A program made the translations under genes and the position numbers. This document shows, piece after piece, positions 1 through 7,669 of a stretch of 48,025 nucleotides of DNA; the first letter of the stretch is position 1; each line of letters begins with the position of its first letter. Source of the DNA: an uncultured beta proteobacterium (GTDB taxonomy: Bacteria > Pseudomonadota > Gammaproteobacteria > Burkholderiales > Burkholderiaceae); NCBI GenBank assembly GCA_903821995.1, contig CAIJNI010000089.1, positions 1 to 48,025 of the forward strand, in the 5' to 3' direction. Below the pieces are notes generated by a model that was given only the letters and a program-made list of their open reading frames with translations, ran no database searches and had not been told where the DNA came from.

Positions 1-119
1 GGCAACAATCGTCTAACTACACCTCTTTTTAATACCGCTCAATTTACAAAATCTTTAGAATCTGCTTACACTCAAATTATCAACAATCATTGCAAACAAA
101 AACCTCTTGATCATGTGGT
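1..119 (+). repeat. 119-bp perfect direct repeat, copy 1 (of 2442-2560)
   Basis: Bases 1-119 are identical to 2442-2560. The match runs off the left edge of the window, so its true length is unknown. It ends 10 bases before the stop codon of this copy. Perfect identity at every codon position means recent duplication or gene conversion between the two tandem paralogues. Confidence 0.97.
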
Positions 120-129
120 CGTCTCTTAA
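1..129 (+). CDS. C-terminal end of a TPR/O-GlcNAc transferase-like protein (partial)
   Basis: The first 42 codons of the window are the 3' end of a gene whose start lies outside; the stop is TAA at 127-129. Up to base 119 the sequence is identical, in the same reading frame, to the end of the next gene (2442-2560). The last residues then differ: this copy ends in HVVVS and the next in HVVISF. By that identity this is a tandem paralogue of the downstream TPR/glycosyltransferase-41 protein. What remains belongs to the extreme C-terminus, beyond the nucleotide-sugar-binding part, so nothing can be said about its repeat number or catalytic residues. Confidence 0.8.
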   Translation, partial: GNNRLTTPLFNTAQFTKSLESAYTQIINNHCKQKPLDHVVVS

Positions 130-173
130 TTCGCCATATTATCTCCATTGATAGAACATATAAATCTAGTTTA

Positions 174-2573
174 ATGAACCCCAATAATCCTCAACTAAAT
201 CATTTATTAGAACAGGGCTATGCACTTCATCAGCAAGGGCAAATCATTCAAGCCAAAGAAATTTATGAAAAAATACTTCAAGTCGACCCAAAGCATTTTG
301 ATGCATTACATCTTTTGGCAATTATTTGCAATACGACTATGCACTACGATGAAGCAATTGAATTAATGAATGATGCAATCTTAATAAATCCTAATCACCC
401 TCCTGCCCTACTAACACAAGGTAATCTTTTTAAATCAGTCAGCCAATTTAATTTAGCCTTAGTTAGTTATGAAAAAGCGATCTTACTTAAACCTGATTTT
501 TCGGAGGCTCATTACAATAAAGGGACCATCCTTCAAGCATTAAATCAATTAGATCTTGCAATACAAAGTTACTGCAATGCTATTTCCTTAACACCTCATT
601 TTGTACAAGCCTATTTTAATTGTGGTGTTATTTATCAGGAGCAGGGGAAATGGGACTTATCTATAGAAAATTATCAATTAGCGATTAGGTATCAACCAAC
701 CTACGCTCAAGCACATAATAATTTAGGAAATGCGTTTCACAAAAATAATAGCCCACATGAAGCTTTGGTTCATTATCGCCTCGCCATTGAATATCAACCC
801 AACTTTTCAGAGGCTTATTTCAACCAGGCTGTCCTCTTTCAAGAACTTAATTCTTCCAATGAAGCAATTGAATCTTATCAAAACGCGATTATTTATAACC
901 CTAGCTATGCCCAAGCCTATAACAACTTAGGACTCCTTTTTTTAGAAAAAAAAGATTTTAGCCAAGCAATTCTTAACCTCAATTTAGCTATTCAATACAA
1001 GTCTGATTATGCTGAGGCATTTAATAATGTCGGTAATGCCTATAGGGAATTGGGCAATATAGATCAGGCTTTATATCATTATGAACTCGCAATTGCTAAT
1101 AATAAGGATTATGGAGATGCCATCTATAACAGAGGATTAATCTTTCAAGATTTAAAGAAATTTGATTTGGCAATTGCTGATTTCAAACAAGTAGTGAATC
1201 TCAAATTGAACTTAGACTACCTTCCAAGTATTATCATGCACGCTAAAATGCTCATGTGCGACTGGAATGATTTTACAAACTCCCTTCAACTTCTCATCAA
1301 CAATACCAGACTCAAAGAAAAAGTACTACAGCCATTTCCTTCTTTAGGACTCGTGGATTCTTTAGAACTTCAGAGTCTATGTTCTGAGATTTTCACAACA
1401 TCCCATTATCAACCCAATTATTTGCTAGGGGAACCTCAACCCGCTCCTCGGAAAGATAAAATTCGTATCGGTTATTTTTCTGCTGACTTTGGCAATCATC
1501 CCATTTCATTTTTAACTACCGAACTTTTCGAATTACATGACCGCAATCATTTCGAAGTATTCGCTTTTTCTCTAAAAGAACATCCTGAAGGTGAGATGCT
1601 TAGTCGGTTACAACAAGGGGTAGATAAATTTGTACGAGTTAACGAATTAGCCTCAATTGATATTGCTAAACTTTCACGAGATCTTCACATTGATATTGCA
1701 ATTGATTTGGGTGGGTTTACTAGCAATCATAGAGCTGACGTATTTACGTATCGACCCGCACCTATCCAACTCAGTTATCTTGGATTTCTCGGAACTATGG
1801 GGCCCCATTTTATGGACTACATTATTGCCGATCAAACTATTATTCCTCAAGAGTCTCAACATTTCTACTCAGAAAAAATAATCTACTTACCTAGCTACCA
1901 AGTCAATGACTCTAAAAGAAAAATATCAGATCGCGCATTCTCGCGAAACGAACTTGGACTTCCAGAGACTGGTTTTGTTTTTTGTTGTTTTAATAATAAT
2001 TTTAAAATTACTCCAAACACCTTCGATGGATGGATGCGAATCCTTCATGCCGTTCATGATAGTGTCCTGTTCTTATATGCAGAAAATCCATGGGCAGAGT
2101 CTAACCTTAAGCTTGAAGCCCAAAAAAGAGGCATCCTTCCTACTCGACTCATCTTTGGCCAAAGATTGGCTCGTGATGAATACTTAGCACGTTACCAAGT
2201 CTGTGACCTATTCTTAGACACACTTCCCTATAATGCCGGCACGACTGCTAGCGATGCTCTTTGGGCTGGACTACCTGTTCTAACACTCATGGGCGAATCT
2301 TTTGCTAGCCGAGTTGCAGCTAGTCTTCTGCAAGCTATTCATCTACCAGAGTTAATCACTACATCTCAATCTGATTATGAAGCTCTTGCTATTCACATTG
2401 GAAATCATCCGCAATTACTTCTTGAATTAAAAAAGAAGTTGGGCAACAATCGTCTAACTACACCTCTTTTTAATACCGCTCAATTTACAAAATCTTTAGA
2501 ATCTGCTTACACTCAAATTATCAACAATCATTGCAAACAAAAACCTCTTGATCATGTGGTTATCAGCTTTTAA
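174..2573 (+). CDS. TPR-repeat protein with O-GlcNAc transferase (SPINDLY/GT41) catalytic domain
   Basis: A 799-residue protein. Residues about 12-345 form roughly ten tandem 34-residue TPR units, recognisable by repeated NNLGN..., A-x-x-x-Y and NP/P-x-x-x-x-A patterns. Residues about 428-790 match the GT41 catalytic region of O-linked GlcNAc transferases. Visible hallmarks are FGNHP at 439-443 (His442 fits the conserved His), GGFTSNHRADVF near 513-524, YLGFLGTMG near 535-543, FNNNFKITP with Lys611 (position of the UDP-binding Lys), and NAGTTASDALWAG near 687-699. There is no signal peptide, so the enzyme is probably cytoplasmic. Family knowledge suggests it transfers a sugar from a nucleotide sugar to Ser/Thr of proteins docked on the TPR superhelix. 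Its targets are unknown. The stop overlaps the stop of the convergent methyltransferase gene by 4 bases. No strong ribosome-binding site precedes the ATG, so the start is moderately certain. Confidence 0.9.
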   Translation: MNPNNPQLNHLLEQGYALHQQGQIIQAKEIYEKILQVDPKHFDALHLLAIICNTTMHYDEAIELMNDAILINPNHPPALLTQGNLFKSVSQFNLALVSYEKAILLKPDFSEAHYNKGTILQALNQLDLAIQSYCNAISLTPHFVQAYFNCGVIYQEQGKWDLSIENYQLAIRYQPTYAQAHNNLGNAFHKNNSPHEALVHYRLAIEYQPNFSEAYFNQAVLFQELNSSNEAIESYQNAIIYNPSYAQAYNNLGLLFLEKKDFSQAILNLNLAIQYKSDYAEAFNNVGNAYRELGNIDQALYHYELAIANNKDYGDAIYNRGLIFQDLKKFDLAIADFKQVVNLKLNLDYLPSIIMHAKMLMCDWNDFTNSLQLLINNTRLKEKVLQPFPSLGLVDSLELQSLCSEIFTTSHYQPNYLLGEPQPAPRKDKIRIGYFSADFGNHPISFLTTELFELHDRNHFEVFAFSLKEHPEGEMLSRLQQGVDKFVRVNELASIDIAKLSRDLHIDIAIDLGGFTSNHRADVFTYRPAPIQLSYLGFLGTMGPHFMDYIIADQTIIPQESQHFYSEKIIYLPSYQVNDSKRKISDRAFSRNELGLPETGFVFCCFNNNFKITPNTFDGWMRILHAVHDSVLFLYAENPWAESNLKLEAQKRGILPTRLIFGQRLARDEYLARYQVCDLFLDTLPYNAGTTASDALWAGLPVLTLMGESFASRVAASLLQAIHLPELITTSQSDYEALAIHIGNHPQLLLELKKKLGNNRLTTPLFNTAQFTKSLESAYTQIINNHCKQKPLDHVVISF
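2442..2560 (+). repeat. 119-bp perfect direct repeat, copy 2 (of 1-119)
   Basis: This is the 3' end of the complete TPR/glycosyltransferase gene and is identical base for base to the window start. Identity stops at 2561, where T replaces C, and the two 3' ends then diverge. Confidence 0.97.
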
Positions 2574-3382
2574 GGTTTAATGAATTTTAATATAAAGCCA
2601 TCTTTTAATTGCGGAGGATCGGGTTGATTTTTATCTCGTGGGTCATCTTTATTCTCTAAAAAACTTCCGCGGCCAACATACTTAAATCCAATATTAACTA
2701 TTTCATTTCTCAAAAACGATTCTTCTATCCGATGTGTTGTTTTGACTTCCGAAATACCAACGCCAGATTTAGCTGAATGATCAGAGATAATGTAAATCCC
2801 ACCAGGTTTTAATGCCTCAAACACCGCCTTATTCAACTTGTCTCTATCTATTCCTTGATGTACCAAATCGTGATAATTAAAGACTAAGGTAACCAAGTCG
2901 ACCTTGCCACCTTGCAATTCATTTGGCACGGGGTCATTAAAAGCCCTAATTACTGGGTATATATTTTTTAAATTCGATCGCAGTGAGCGTTCTTCTAAAG
3001 ATTGCGCTGAAGTTAGCCTTCCCATAGGTAGTACTGGACTACCAGGAGGCCTTGGCGGACTTTGTCCATATACCTTTCCTTGGACTCCAACAGCACGCGC
3101 TAGTAACTCCGTTGTATATCCACCTCCCGCTGATAAGTCAAGAATGACCATCCCCGATGAAATACCAACAAAATTTAGAAATTCCACAGGTTTTCTAGTT
3201 AGATCATTAGTTTTATCTGCAGAGCTCCTTGAGGAGTCATTAACAAGTGTGATGATGTCCGAGGGGCTTAGCTGTTGCCGACTTAACCATACTGAAGGAG
3301 CAGTACAAGCACTCATTAAAAGACTAGAAATGATCAGACCAATCAATAAGTAACAACGAGATACTCTTGGAATAAATGACAT
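2570..3382 (-). CDS. Class I SAM-dependent methyltransferase with lipoprotein-like signal
   Basis: About 270 residues. I chose the ATG at 3382 because GGAG lies 7 bases before it; an in-frame ATG at 3394 has no ribosome-binding site. The N-terminus has a hydrophobic stretch (LLIGLIISSLLMSAC) ending in a Cys that resembles a lipobox, so the protein may be exported and lipid-anchored. Next come a TRKP segment and the SAM-binding motif I (VILDLSAGGGYTTELLA), followed by VDLVTLVFNYHDL and LKPGGIYIISDH, the later strands of a Rossmann methyltransferase. It resembles the 'predicted methyltransferase' family that often carries N-terminal signals; the substrate is unknown. It is the last gene of the minus-strand run from 11106. 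An exported protein with an intact SAM motif is odd, because SAM is not expected in the periplasm. Confidence 0.8.
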   Translation of the reverse strand: MSFIPRVSRCYLLIGLIISSLLMSACTAPSVWLSRQQLSPSDIITLVNDSSRSSADKTNDLTRKPVEFLNFVGISSGMVILDLSAGGGYTTELLARAVGVQGKVYGQSPPRPPGSPVLPMGRLTSAQSLEERSLRSNLKNIYPVIRAFNDPVPNELQGGKVDLVTLVFNYHDLVHQGIDRDKLNKAVFEALKPGGIYIISDHSAKSGVGISEVKTTHRIEESFLRNEIVNIGFKYVGRGSFLENKDDPRDKNQPDPPQLKDGFILKFIKP

Positions 3383-3431
3383 ATTTGTCTCCATCAGAAA
3401 GCACGCCTACTAAAATAGACCTAAATCTTGG

Positions 3432-4310
3432 TTATGGGATATAGTTTTTATATACGACCTGAGTCCCTTTACGTCCATAGCCTTTTGCAACAAGCTTGGT
3501 ATAAAGTTGTTTTGCTAAAGTCACACTGGGTAAGTCAAGATTAAGCGCATTTGCTTCTTCAAGTGCAATACTTAAGTCTTTAATAAAGTGTTCCACAAAG
3601 AACCCCGGTTCAAAATCATCTTGAATCATCTTAGCGCCCAAGATATTGAGTTGAAAACCAGATGCAGCGCCTCCACCAATCGATTTCAGTACCGTCTCAG
3701 GATGAAGACCGCATTTTTTTGCATAAGCCAATCCTTCACTTACACCCATAATTGTTCCAGCAATAACAATTTGATTACACATTTTGGTGTGTTGGCCAGC
3801 TCCAGGACCACCCTGTAATACGATGTTTGCACCCATGAGTTGCAGTATTGGGAGAACAGCATCAAAATCAGCCTGATCAGCCCCGACCATAATAGAGAGC
3901 TTTGCATCTCTTGCTCCAATATCACCCCCAGATACGGGCGCATCAATCGAATGACATCCTCTTTTTTTGGCTTCTTGTGCAATTTTGACAGCTAAAGATG
4001 GACTAGATGTGGTCATGTCAATTAAGTAAGCATTCTTTGCATTGTCTAAAATATTGCCGGCATGCAAATAGACTTGCTCAACGTCAGAAGGAAAACCAAC
4101 CATAGTGATAATGACATCAGATTCTGCTGCTAACGCACCCGGTGTATCAAACCATTTTGCCCCCTTAGCAACGAGGGCTTTTCCTTTTTCAGGTGATCGG
4201 TTATATACATTAACAGGATATCCGGCAGCCAAAATATGGCCAGCCATATTACTTCCCATAATGCCTAATCCAATAAAACCAATTCTTTGCTTAGTAGCTG
4301 CCTGATTCAT
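3432..4310 (-). CDS. NAD(P)-dependent 3-hydroxyisobutyrate/tartronate-semialdehyde reductase family dehydrogenase
   Basis: A 292-residue beta-hydroxyacid dehydrogenase. The Rossmann motif GLGIMG is at 14-19, the substrate-binding motif DAPVSGG at 123-129, and the catalytic Lys at 176 within GAGQHTKMCNQ. The C-terminal helical domain ends in KGTQVVYKNYIP. Length and motifs are normal for the family. The reaction is oxidation of a beta-hydroxy acid, or reduction of a 2- or 3-oxo acid such as tartronate semialdehyde; which one cannot be told from sequence. AAGGAC precedes the ATG. It lies 71 bases downstream of the formamidase gene, and a long inverted repeat fills that gap and touches this ribosome-binding site. 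Of the three family members in the window, this is the only one with the classical SGG motif. Confidence 0.88.
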   Translation of the reverse strand: MNQAATKQRIGFIGLGIMGSNMAGHILAAGYPVNVYNRSPEKGKALVAKGAKWFDTPGALAAESDVIITMVGFPSDVEQVYLHAGNILDNAKNAYLIDMTTSSPSLAVKIAQEAKKRGCHSIDAPVSGGDIGARDAKLSIMVGADQADFDAVLPILQLMGANIVLQGGPGAGQHTKMCNQIVIAGTIMGVSEGLAYAKKCGLHPETVLKSIGGGAASGFQLNILGAKMIQDDFEPGFFVEHFIKDLSIALEEANALNLDLPSVTLAKQLYTKLVAKGYGRKGTQVVYKNYIP

Positions 4311-4318
4311 TTTTGTCC

Positions 4319-4367
4319 TTTAAGTTAGCACTAAATAATATTAGCTACTAGTTTAGTGCAACTTAAA
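4319..4367 (-). promoter_or_regulatory. Large imperfect inverted repeat between formamidase and dehydrogenase genes
   Basis: The arms are 4319-4335 and 4352-4367. They are complementary over 16 bases, with one unpaired base in the left arm and a 16-base loop. In the minus-strand transcript the hairpin lies after the formamidase stop, and its distal arm runs into the AAGGAC ribosome-binding site of the dehydrogenase. No U-run follows, so a simple terminator is unlikely. An intercistronic stability or attenuation hairpin, or a protein-binding site, would fit. Confidence 0.6.
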
Positions 4368-4381
4368 GTTTTACCTATAAA

Positions 4382-5464
4382 TCATTTAGACCAAAAGGGG
4401 GTCTTTTTCTTGAAGATAACTTTTGGTATTTCTCCATAAATCATCAAAACATCATCCACAGCCTCTCCAACAATATAGTTCACAGAAATACTTGCAAGAG
4501 CATAAGCATCCTCTGCACTGAGACCTTTTTCAGATTTTAAGAAATTAATGGTTTCAATCACAGCTTCTTTCATCGCAATATTCAAATCACGATCCATTCC
4601 CATGACATAATAATTTTTAGCATCTTCTGCGCGAGGCCACTTCAATGAACTACCCTTGCCTTTATGCACAATAAACCTTAATACGGGCGTCAGTGAAGCC
4701 TCAATAGCTGTTCCATTAACTTCGCCATCACCTTGAACTGCATGCGAGTCTCCGGTGTAAAAAAGAGCGCCAGTTTGCTTAACAGGCAAATAGAGTGAGG
4801 AGCCAGCTGTTAAGCGTTTTAGATCCATATTGCCGCCATAGGATCCTGGTGGACGCGTGCTGGTAAGACTTTCCTCGGGTAACAAAGCCATCGTTCCCAT
4901 AAATGGCGACAATGGGATTTCTATTCCAGGTGCAAAGAGAGCGACATTTCTTTTCAGATCTAAACGAATCACCTTAGGGTATGGCTTGCTATGGACCTCA
5001 GGAACTACACCGCCACCCTTGCCACTATTATTAACGCCATAAGGTACCCGAAATTTAAGATCAATGATCTGAACTTCAAGAACATCGCCAGGCTCTGCAC
5101 CTTCTACAAAGATTGGACCTGTCATGACGTGCGCACCAGAACCTGGTGGATGAGGAACTTTTTCGTAAATTTCCATCGTTTCAGGTAAAAGCTCACTCTT
5201 ACTCACCCCTTGGTCTGCAAAAAACTTAACGGGATCCACCCCATTAATGATGCCTTGATGAGTTAAGGTATCCATAGCCACAACTTGACCTGATTTAACT
5301 TTAGCAACTGGATTACGCCCACTGGGTAAATATCCCCAAGTAACTGTTTCCGGAGTTGACTTCACATAGGTATCTACCTGATAATTTTTCGTAGATGCTT
5401 GAGAAAATGCAAAGTCTGCACTTAATAAAGAAACTACAAAGCATAGGGGAGTTAAGTATTTCAT
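4382..5464 (-). CDS. Acetamidase/formamidase family protein with signal peptide
   Basis: 360 residues. The N-terminus (MKYLTPLCFVVSLLSADFAF, then SQAS) is a typical Sec signal with cleavage near residue 22, so the protein should be periplasmic. The mature part has FmdA/AmdA hallmarks: GPIFVEGAEPGDVLEVQI, GVVPEVH, and GDSHAVQGDGEVNGTAIE, which contains the conserved acidic and His positions of the family. Family members hydrolyse formamide or short amides to the acid and ammonia; the substrate here is unproven. Classical formamidases are cytoplasmic, so export is notable. AAGGAA precedes the ATG. It sits between a large hydrolase and a dehydrogenase in an operon that also has an amidase, which suggests stepwise amide breakdown. 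Confidence 0.88.
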   Translation of the reverse strand: MKYLTPLCFVVSLLSADFAFSQASTKNYQVDTYVKSTPETVTWGYLPSGRNPVAKVKSGQVVAMDTLTHQGIINGVDPVKFFADQGVSKSELLPETMEIYEKVPHPPGSGAHVMTGPIFVEGAEPGDVLEVQIIDLKFRVPYGVNNSGKGGGVVPEVHSKPYPKVIRLDLKRNVALFAPGIEIPLSPFMGTMALLPEESLTSTRPPGSYGGNMDLKRLTAGSSLYLPVKQTGALFYTGDSHAVQGDGEVNGTAIEASLTPVLRFIVHKGKGSSLKWPRAEDAKNYYVMGMDRDLNIAMKEAVIETINFLKSEKGLSAEDAYALASISVNYIVGEAVDDVLMIYGEIPKVIFKKKTPFWSK

Positions 5465-5489
5465 AAAATTCCTTTTAAAATTTCTGCGT

Positions 5490-6662
5490 TTAATTTCTAA
5501 TTAATTTATCTTCAAACCAATCCCACATATCAGCCACGACCAGCGTGAGGTAATCTCGTTGACAGTGCTGTGAACCACCTTCTTCAGCTGTGTAGACTCT
5601 GAGCGTTTTATCTTTTGATCCGCAAGCATCAAATTGCTTTTGGGCATCAGCTAACGGAATTTGCTCATCCTCTGCACCATGAACTAATAAAAACGGACAT
5701 TCCATCTTCTGCATCACCCCATCTAATACATAAGGCTTTAAAGCTTCTAAAGCCTGATCTAAAGTATCAACTCCCAGTATCCAATTAATATGATGTCCTG
5801 GTACAGATAATGAGGTCTTAAAGTTCGCATCAATTCTTTGCTTCCACGTATCATAATAGCTCCACTGCGCGCCCCAGGCTATACAGGCTGCATACCTTTT
5901 ATCCATCGCAGCACATCGTGGTGCATAGTAACCGCCCAAACTAATCGCTACAATTCCAATTTTCTTAGCGTCTACATCCTTTCGCGTCTCTAAATAGTCA
6001 ATACAAGCGCTACCTGCGACTTCATAATCATGACGTAGGTGGTGCCCTCTGAGTCTTATAGCTTCTCCTGTTCCAGGGCCATCCATCACCAAAACAGAAA
6101 TACCACGTTTGATGAGGTCAGGTACTCCTCTTACAAACTGAATTTCTTTTGTCACATCCAAACCATCAAAATAAACAGCGCAAGGTGTTTTATCTGACTG
6201 CTTATTTTGTGCGTGCACAAAATATCCCGGCAAACTACCATCGGGAAAAGGAACTTCAACTTTCTCAATCTTGATATCAGATAATTTGATGTAATGCTCA
6301 AAGCAATCAATCCCCGCCTTAAATGCATCTAGGGCCTTAGCATCCTTAGGCGTTCTAAAACGCTCAGCCATATGAAAGTAATTTGTTGCTCGTAAATAAG
6401 CATGTGCTGCTGAATGCCGATGCTTACCGGCCTCAAACTTTCTAGCGTGTGCTCTAACCCCTTCAGCAACAGTAGTTACAGCATCAAACCACGCTTCATC
6501 ATCATCTGGCGCCTTGCCCTTGAGCTTAACACCAATTTTGTGTAATTCACCAATTTCAGATCCGCCGTAAGGGCCGGCGCTGATCATATTAATAAATGCA
6601 GCAGACCATCGATAGTTTCCAGGAAAATACATAAAGTAAGGTGGATCTTTTTTGTCGCTCAT
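5490..6662 (-). CDS. Alpha/beta hydrolase, 2,6-dihydroxypseudooxynicotine hydrolase-like
   Basis: 390 residues with no signal peptide. An N-terminal helical region (about 1-130) precedes an alpha/beta hydrolase core. The nucleophile is Ser241 in AISLGGY; Asp332 in HGAEDEQIP and His366 in SQHC complete a plausible triad. MDGPGTGE at 193-200 forms the oxyanion-side loop. The architecture, a helical cap at the N-terminus rather than within the core, resembles the C-C-bond-cleaving pseudooxynicotine hydrolase and FrsA-like enzymes. Those act on ring-derived diketones, but a simple esterase role is equally possible. A strong AAGGAGA site precedes the start. The 25-base gap to the formamidase gene supports co-transcription. 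Confidence 0.82.
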   Translation of the reverse strand: MSDKKDPPYFMYFPGNYRWSAAFINMISAGPYGGSEIGELHKIGVKLKGKAPDDDEAWFDAVTTVAEGVRAHARKFEAGKHRHSAAHAYLRATNYFHMAERFRTPKDAKALDAFKAGIDCFEHYIKLSDIKIEKVEVPFPDGSLPGYFVHAQNKQSDKTPCAVYFDGLDVTKEIQFVRGVPDLIKRGISVLVMDGPGTGEAIRLRGHHLRHDYEVAGSACIDYLETRKDVDAKKIGIVAISLGGYYAPRCAAMDKRYAACIAWGAQWSYYDTWKQRIDANFKTSLSVPGHHINWILGVDTLDQALEALKPYVLDGVMQKMECPFLLVHGAEDEQIPLADAQKQFDACGSKDKTLRVYTAEEGGSQHCQRDYLTLVVADMWDWFEDKLIRN

Positions 6663-6693
6663 ATTGTCTCCTTAAGTATTAATTCTTTTTTAA

Positions 6694-7653
6694 TTATTCA
6701 TGTATGTTAGCTTCTTTTGCAACTTTTGCCATCCTTAATCTTTCATTTTTTAAAAACTCAGCAAATTCTTCAGGTGAATCTGTTCTCGGCTCATGACCTT
6801 GGTCTAAAAATATTTTTTGATTTTCAGGTAAAGCTATCTGCTTTGATAAGATCTGATATATCTTTTGGACGATTTCTTTTGACGTTCCTGCTGGCGCTAA
6901 TACACCATTCCAGTTATAACTCTGAAATCCTTTTAAACCTTGTTCCGCAAGAGTGGGTAAATCAGGAAGTAGCGCCGACCTCTTTTCTGAAGTGGCGCCA
7001 AGTGCGCGTAATTTTCCCTGTTTTAATAAAGGCTCGCAGGCTGCAAACTGAACAATGGCTAAGTCAATATGCCCCGCCAATAAATCATTAAGATACTGGG
7101 ACGCCCCCTTATACGGGACATGATTCAATTTAATCCCAACATGCGTGGCAAACAACTCTACTCCAAGATGCCCAACTGTTCCATATCCCGGTGATCCGTA
7201 GTTCACCTTATTTGGATTTTGCTTTGCGTACTGAATAAATTCTTGTAAATTTTTCGCAGGAACTGAGGGGTGAATTGCTAAACAACTTGCACTTCTTGCA
7301 ATCAACATGACCGGTACAAAATCTTTTAAAGTGTCATAAGGCATTTGGCTTTTTACAGCCGGTGCAACCGTTAAAGGCCCTGGATTTCCTGCAAGGAGCG
7401 TGTATCCATCTGGGACACTCTTTGCAACAAAATCGGACCCTGGAACACCTCCCCCTCCAGGTTTATTCTCAATAATAAATGCTTGTCCAAAAGCTTGATT
7501 GAGTTGCTGTGCAGCCCATCTCCCTTGATTATCCGTTGGACCCCCTGGAACAAAAGGCACAATGATATGTACTGGCTTATTGGGATAAGTGTCAGTTGCG
7601 GCAAGAACTGTTGTAACAAAAAATATCCCCGTCAGTAGTAATGCCCTAATCAA
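6694..7653 (-). CDS. Bug-family (TTT) solute-binding protein 1
   Basis: 319 residues starting at a TTG codon (7651-7653); no better in-frame start exists. Signal peptide at 1-18 or so (LLLTGIFFVTTVLA). Bug-family signatures are YPNKPVHIIVPFVPGG, ENKPGGGGVPGSDFVAKS, PDGYTLLAG and HVPYKGASQYLNDLLAGHID. The GGG run in the first ligand loop resembles other Bug proteins that bind small organic acids or amides. It probably captures a substrate for the operon's amidase/hydrolase enzymes in the periplasm. The gene starts 16 bases after the amidase stop. No TctA/TctB membrane genes are nearby. Confidence 0.92.
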   Translation of the reverse strand: MIRALLLTGIFFVTTVLAATDTYPNKPVHIIVPFVPGGPTDNQGRWAAQQLNQAFGQAFIIENKPGGGGVPGSDFVAKSVPDGYTLLAGNPGPLTVAPAVKSQMPYDTLKDFVPVMLIARSASCLAIHPSVPAKNLQEFIQYAKQNPNKVNYGSPGYGTVGHLGVELFATHVGIKLNHVPYKGASQYLNDLLAGHIDLAIVQFAACEPLLKQGKLRALGATSEKRSALLPDLPTLAEQGLKGFQSYNWNGVLAPAGTSKEIVQKIYQILSKQIALPENQKIFLDQGHEPRTDSPEEFAEFLKNERLRMAKVAKEANIHE

Positions 7654-7669
7654 TTGAGTTGCCTCTGGA

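Noticed and set aside
2904..3353. Open frame of 149 codons on the plus strand, antisense to the methyltransferase.
   Set aside because: It lies inside a gene with clear motifs and has no ribosome-binding site or family features; a shadow frame.
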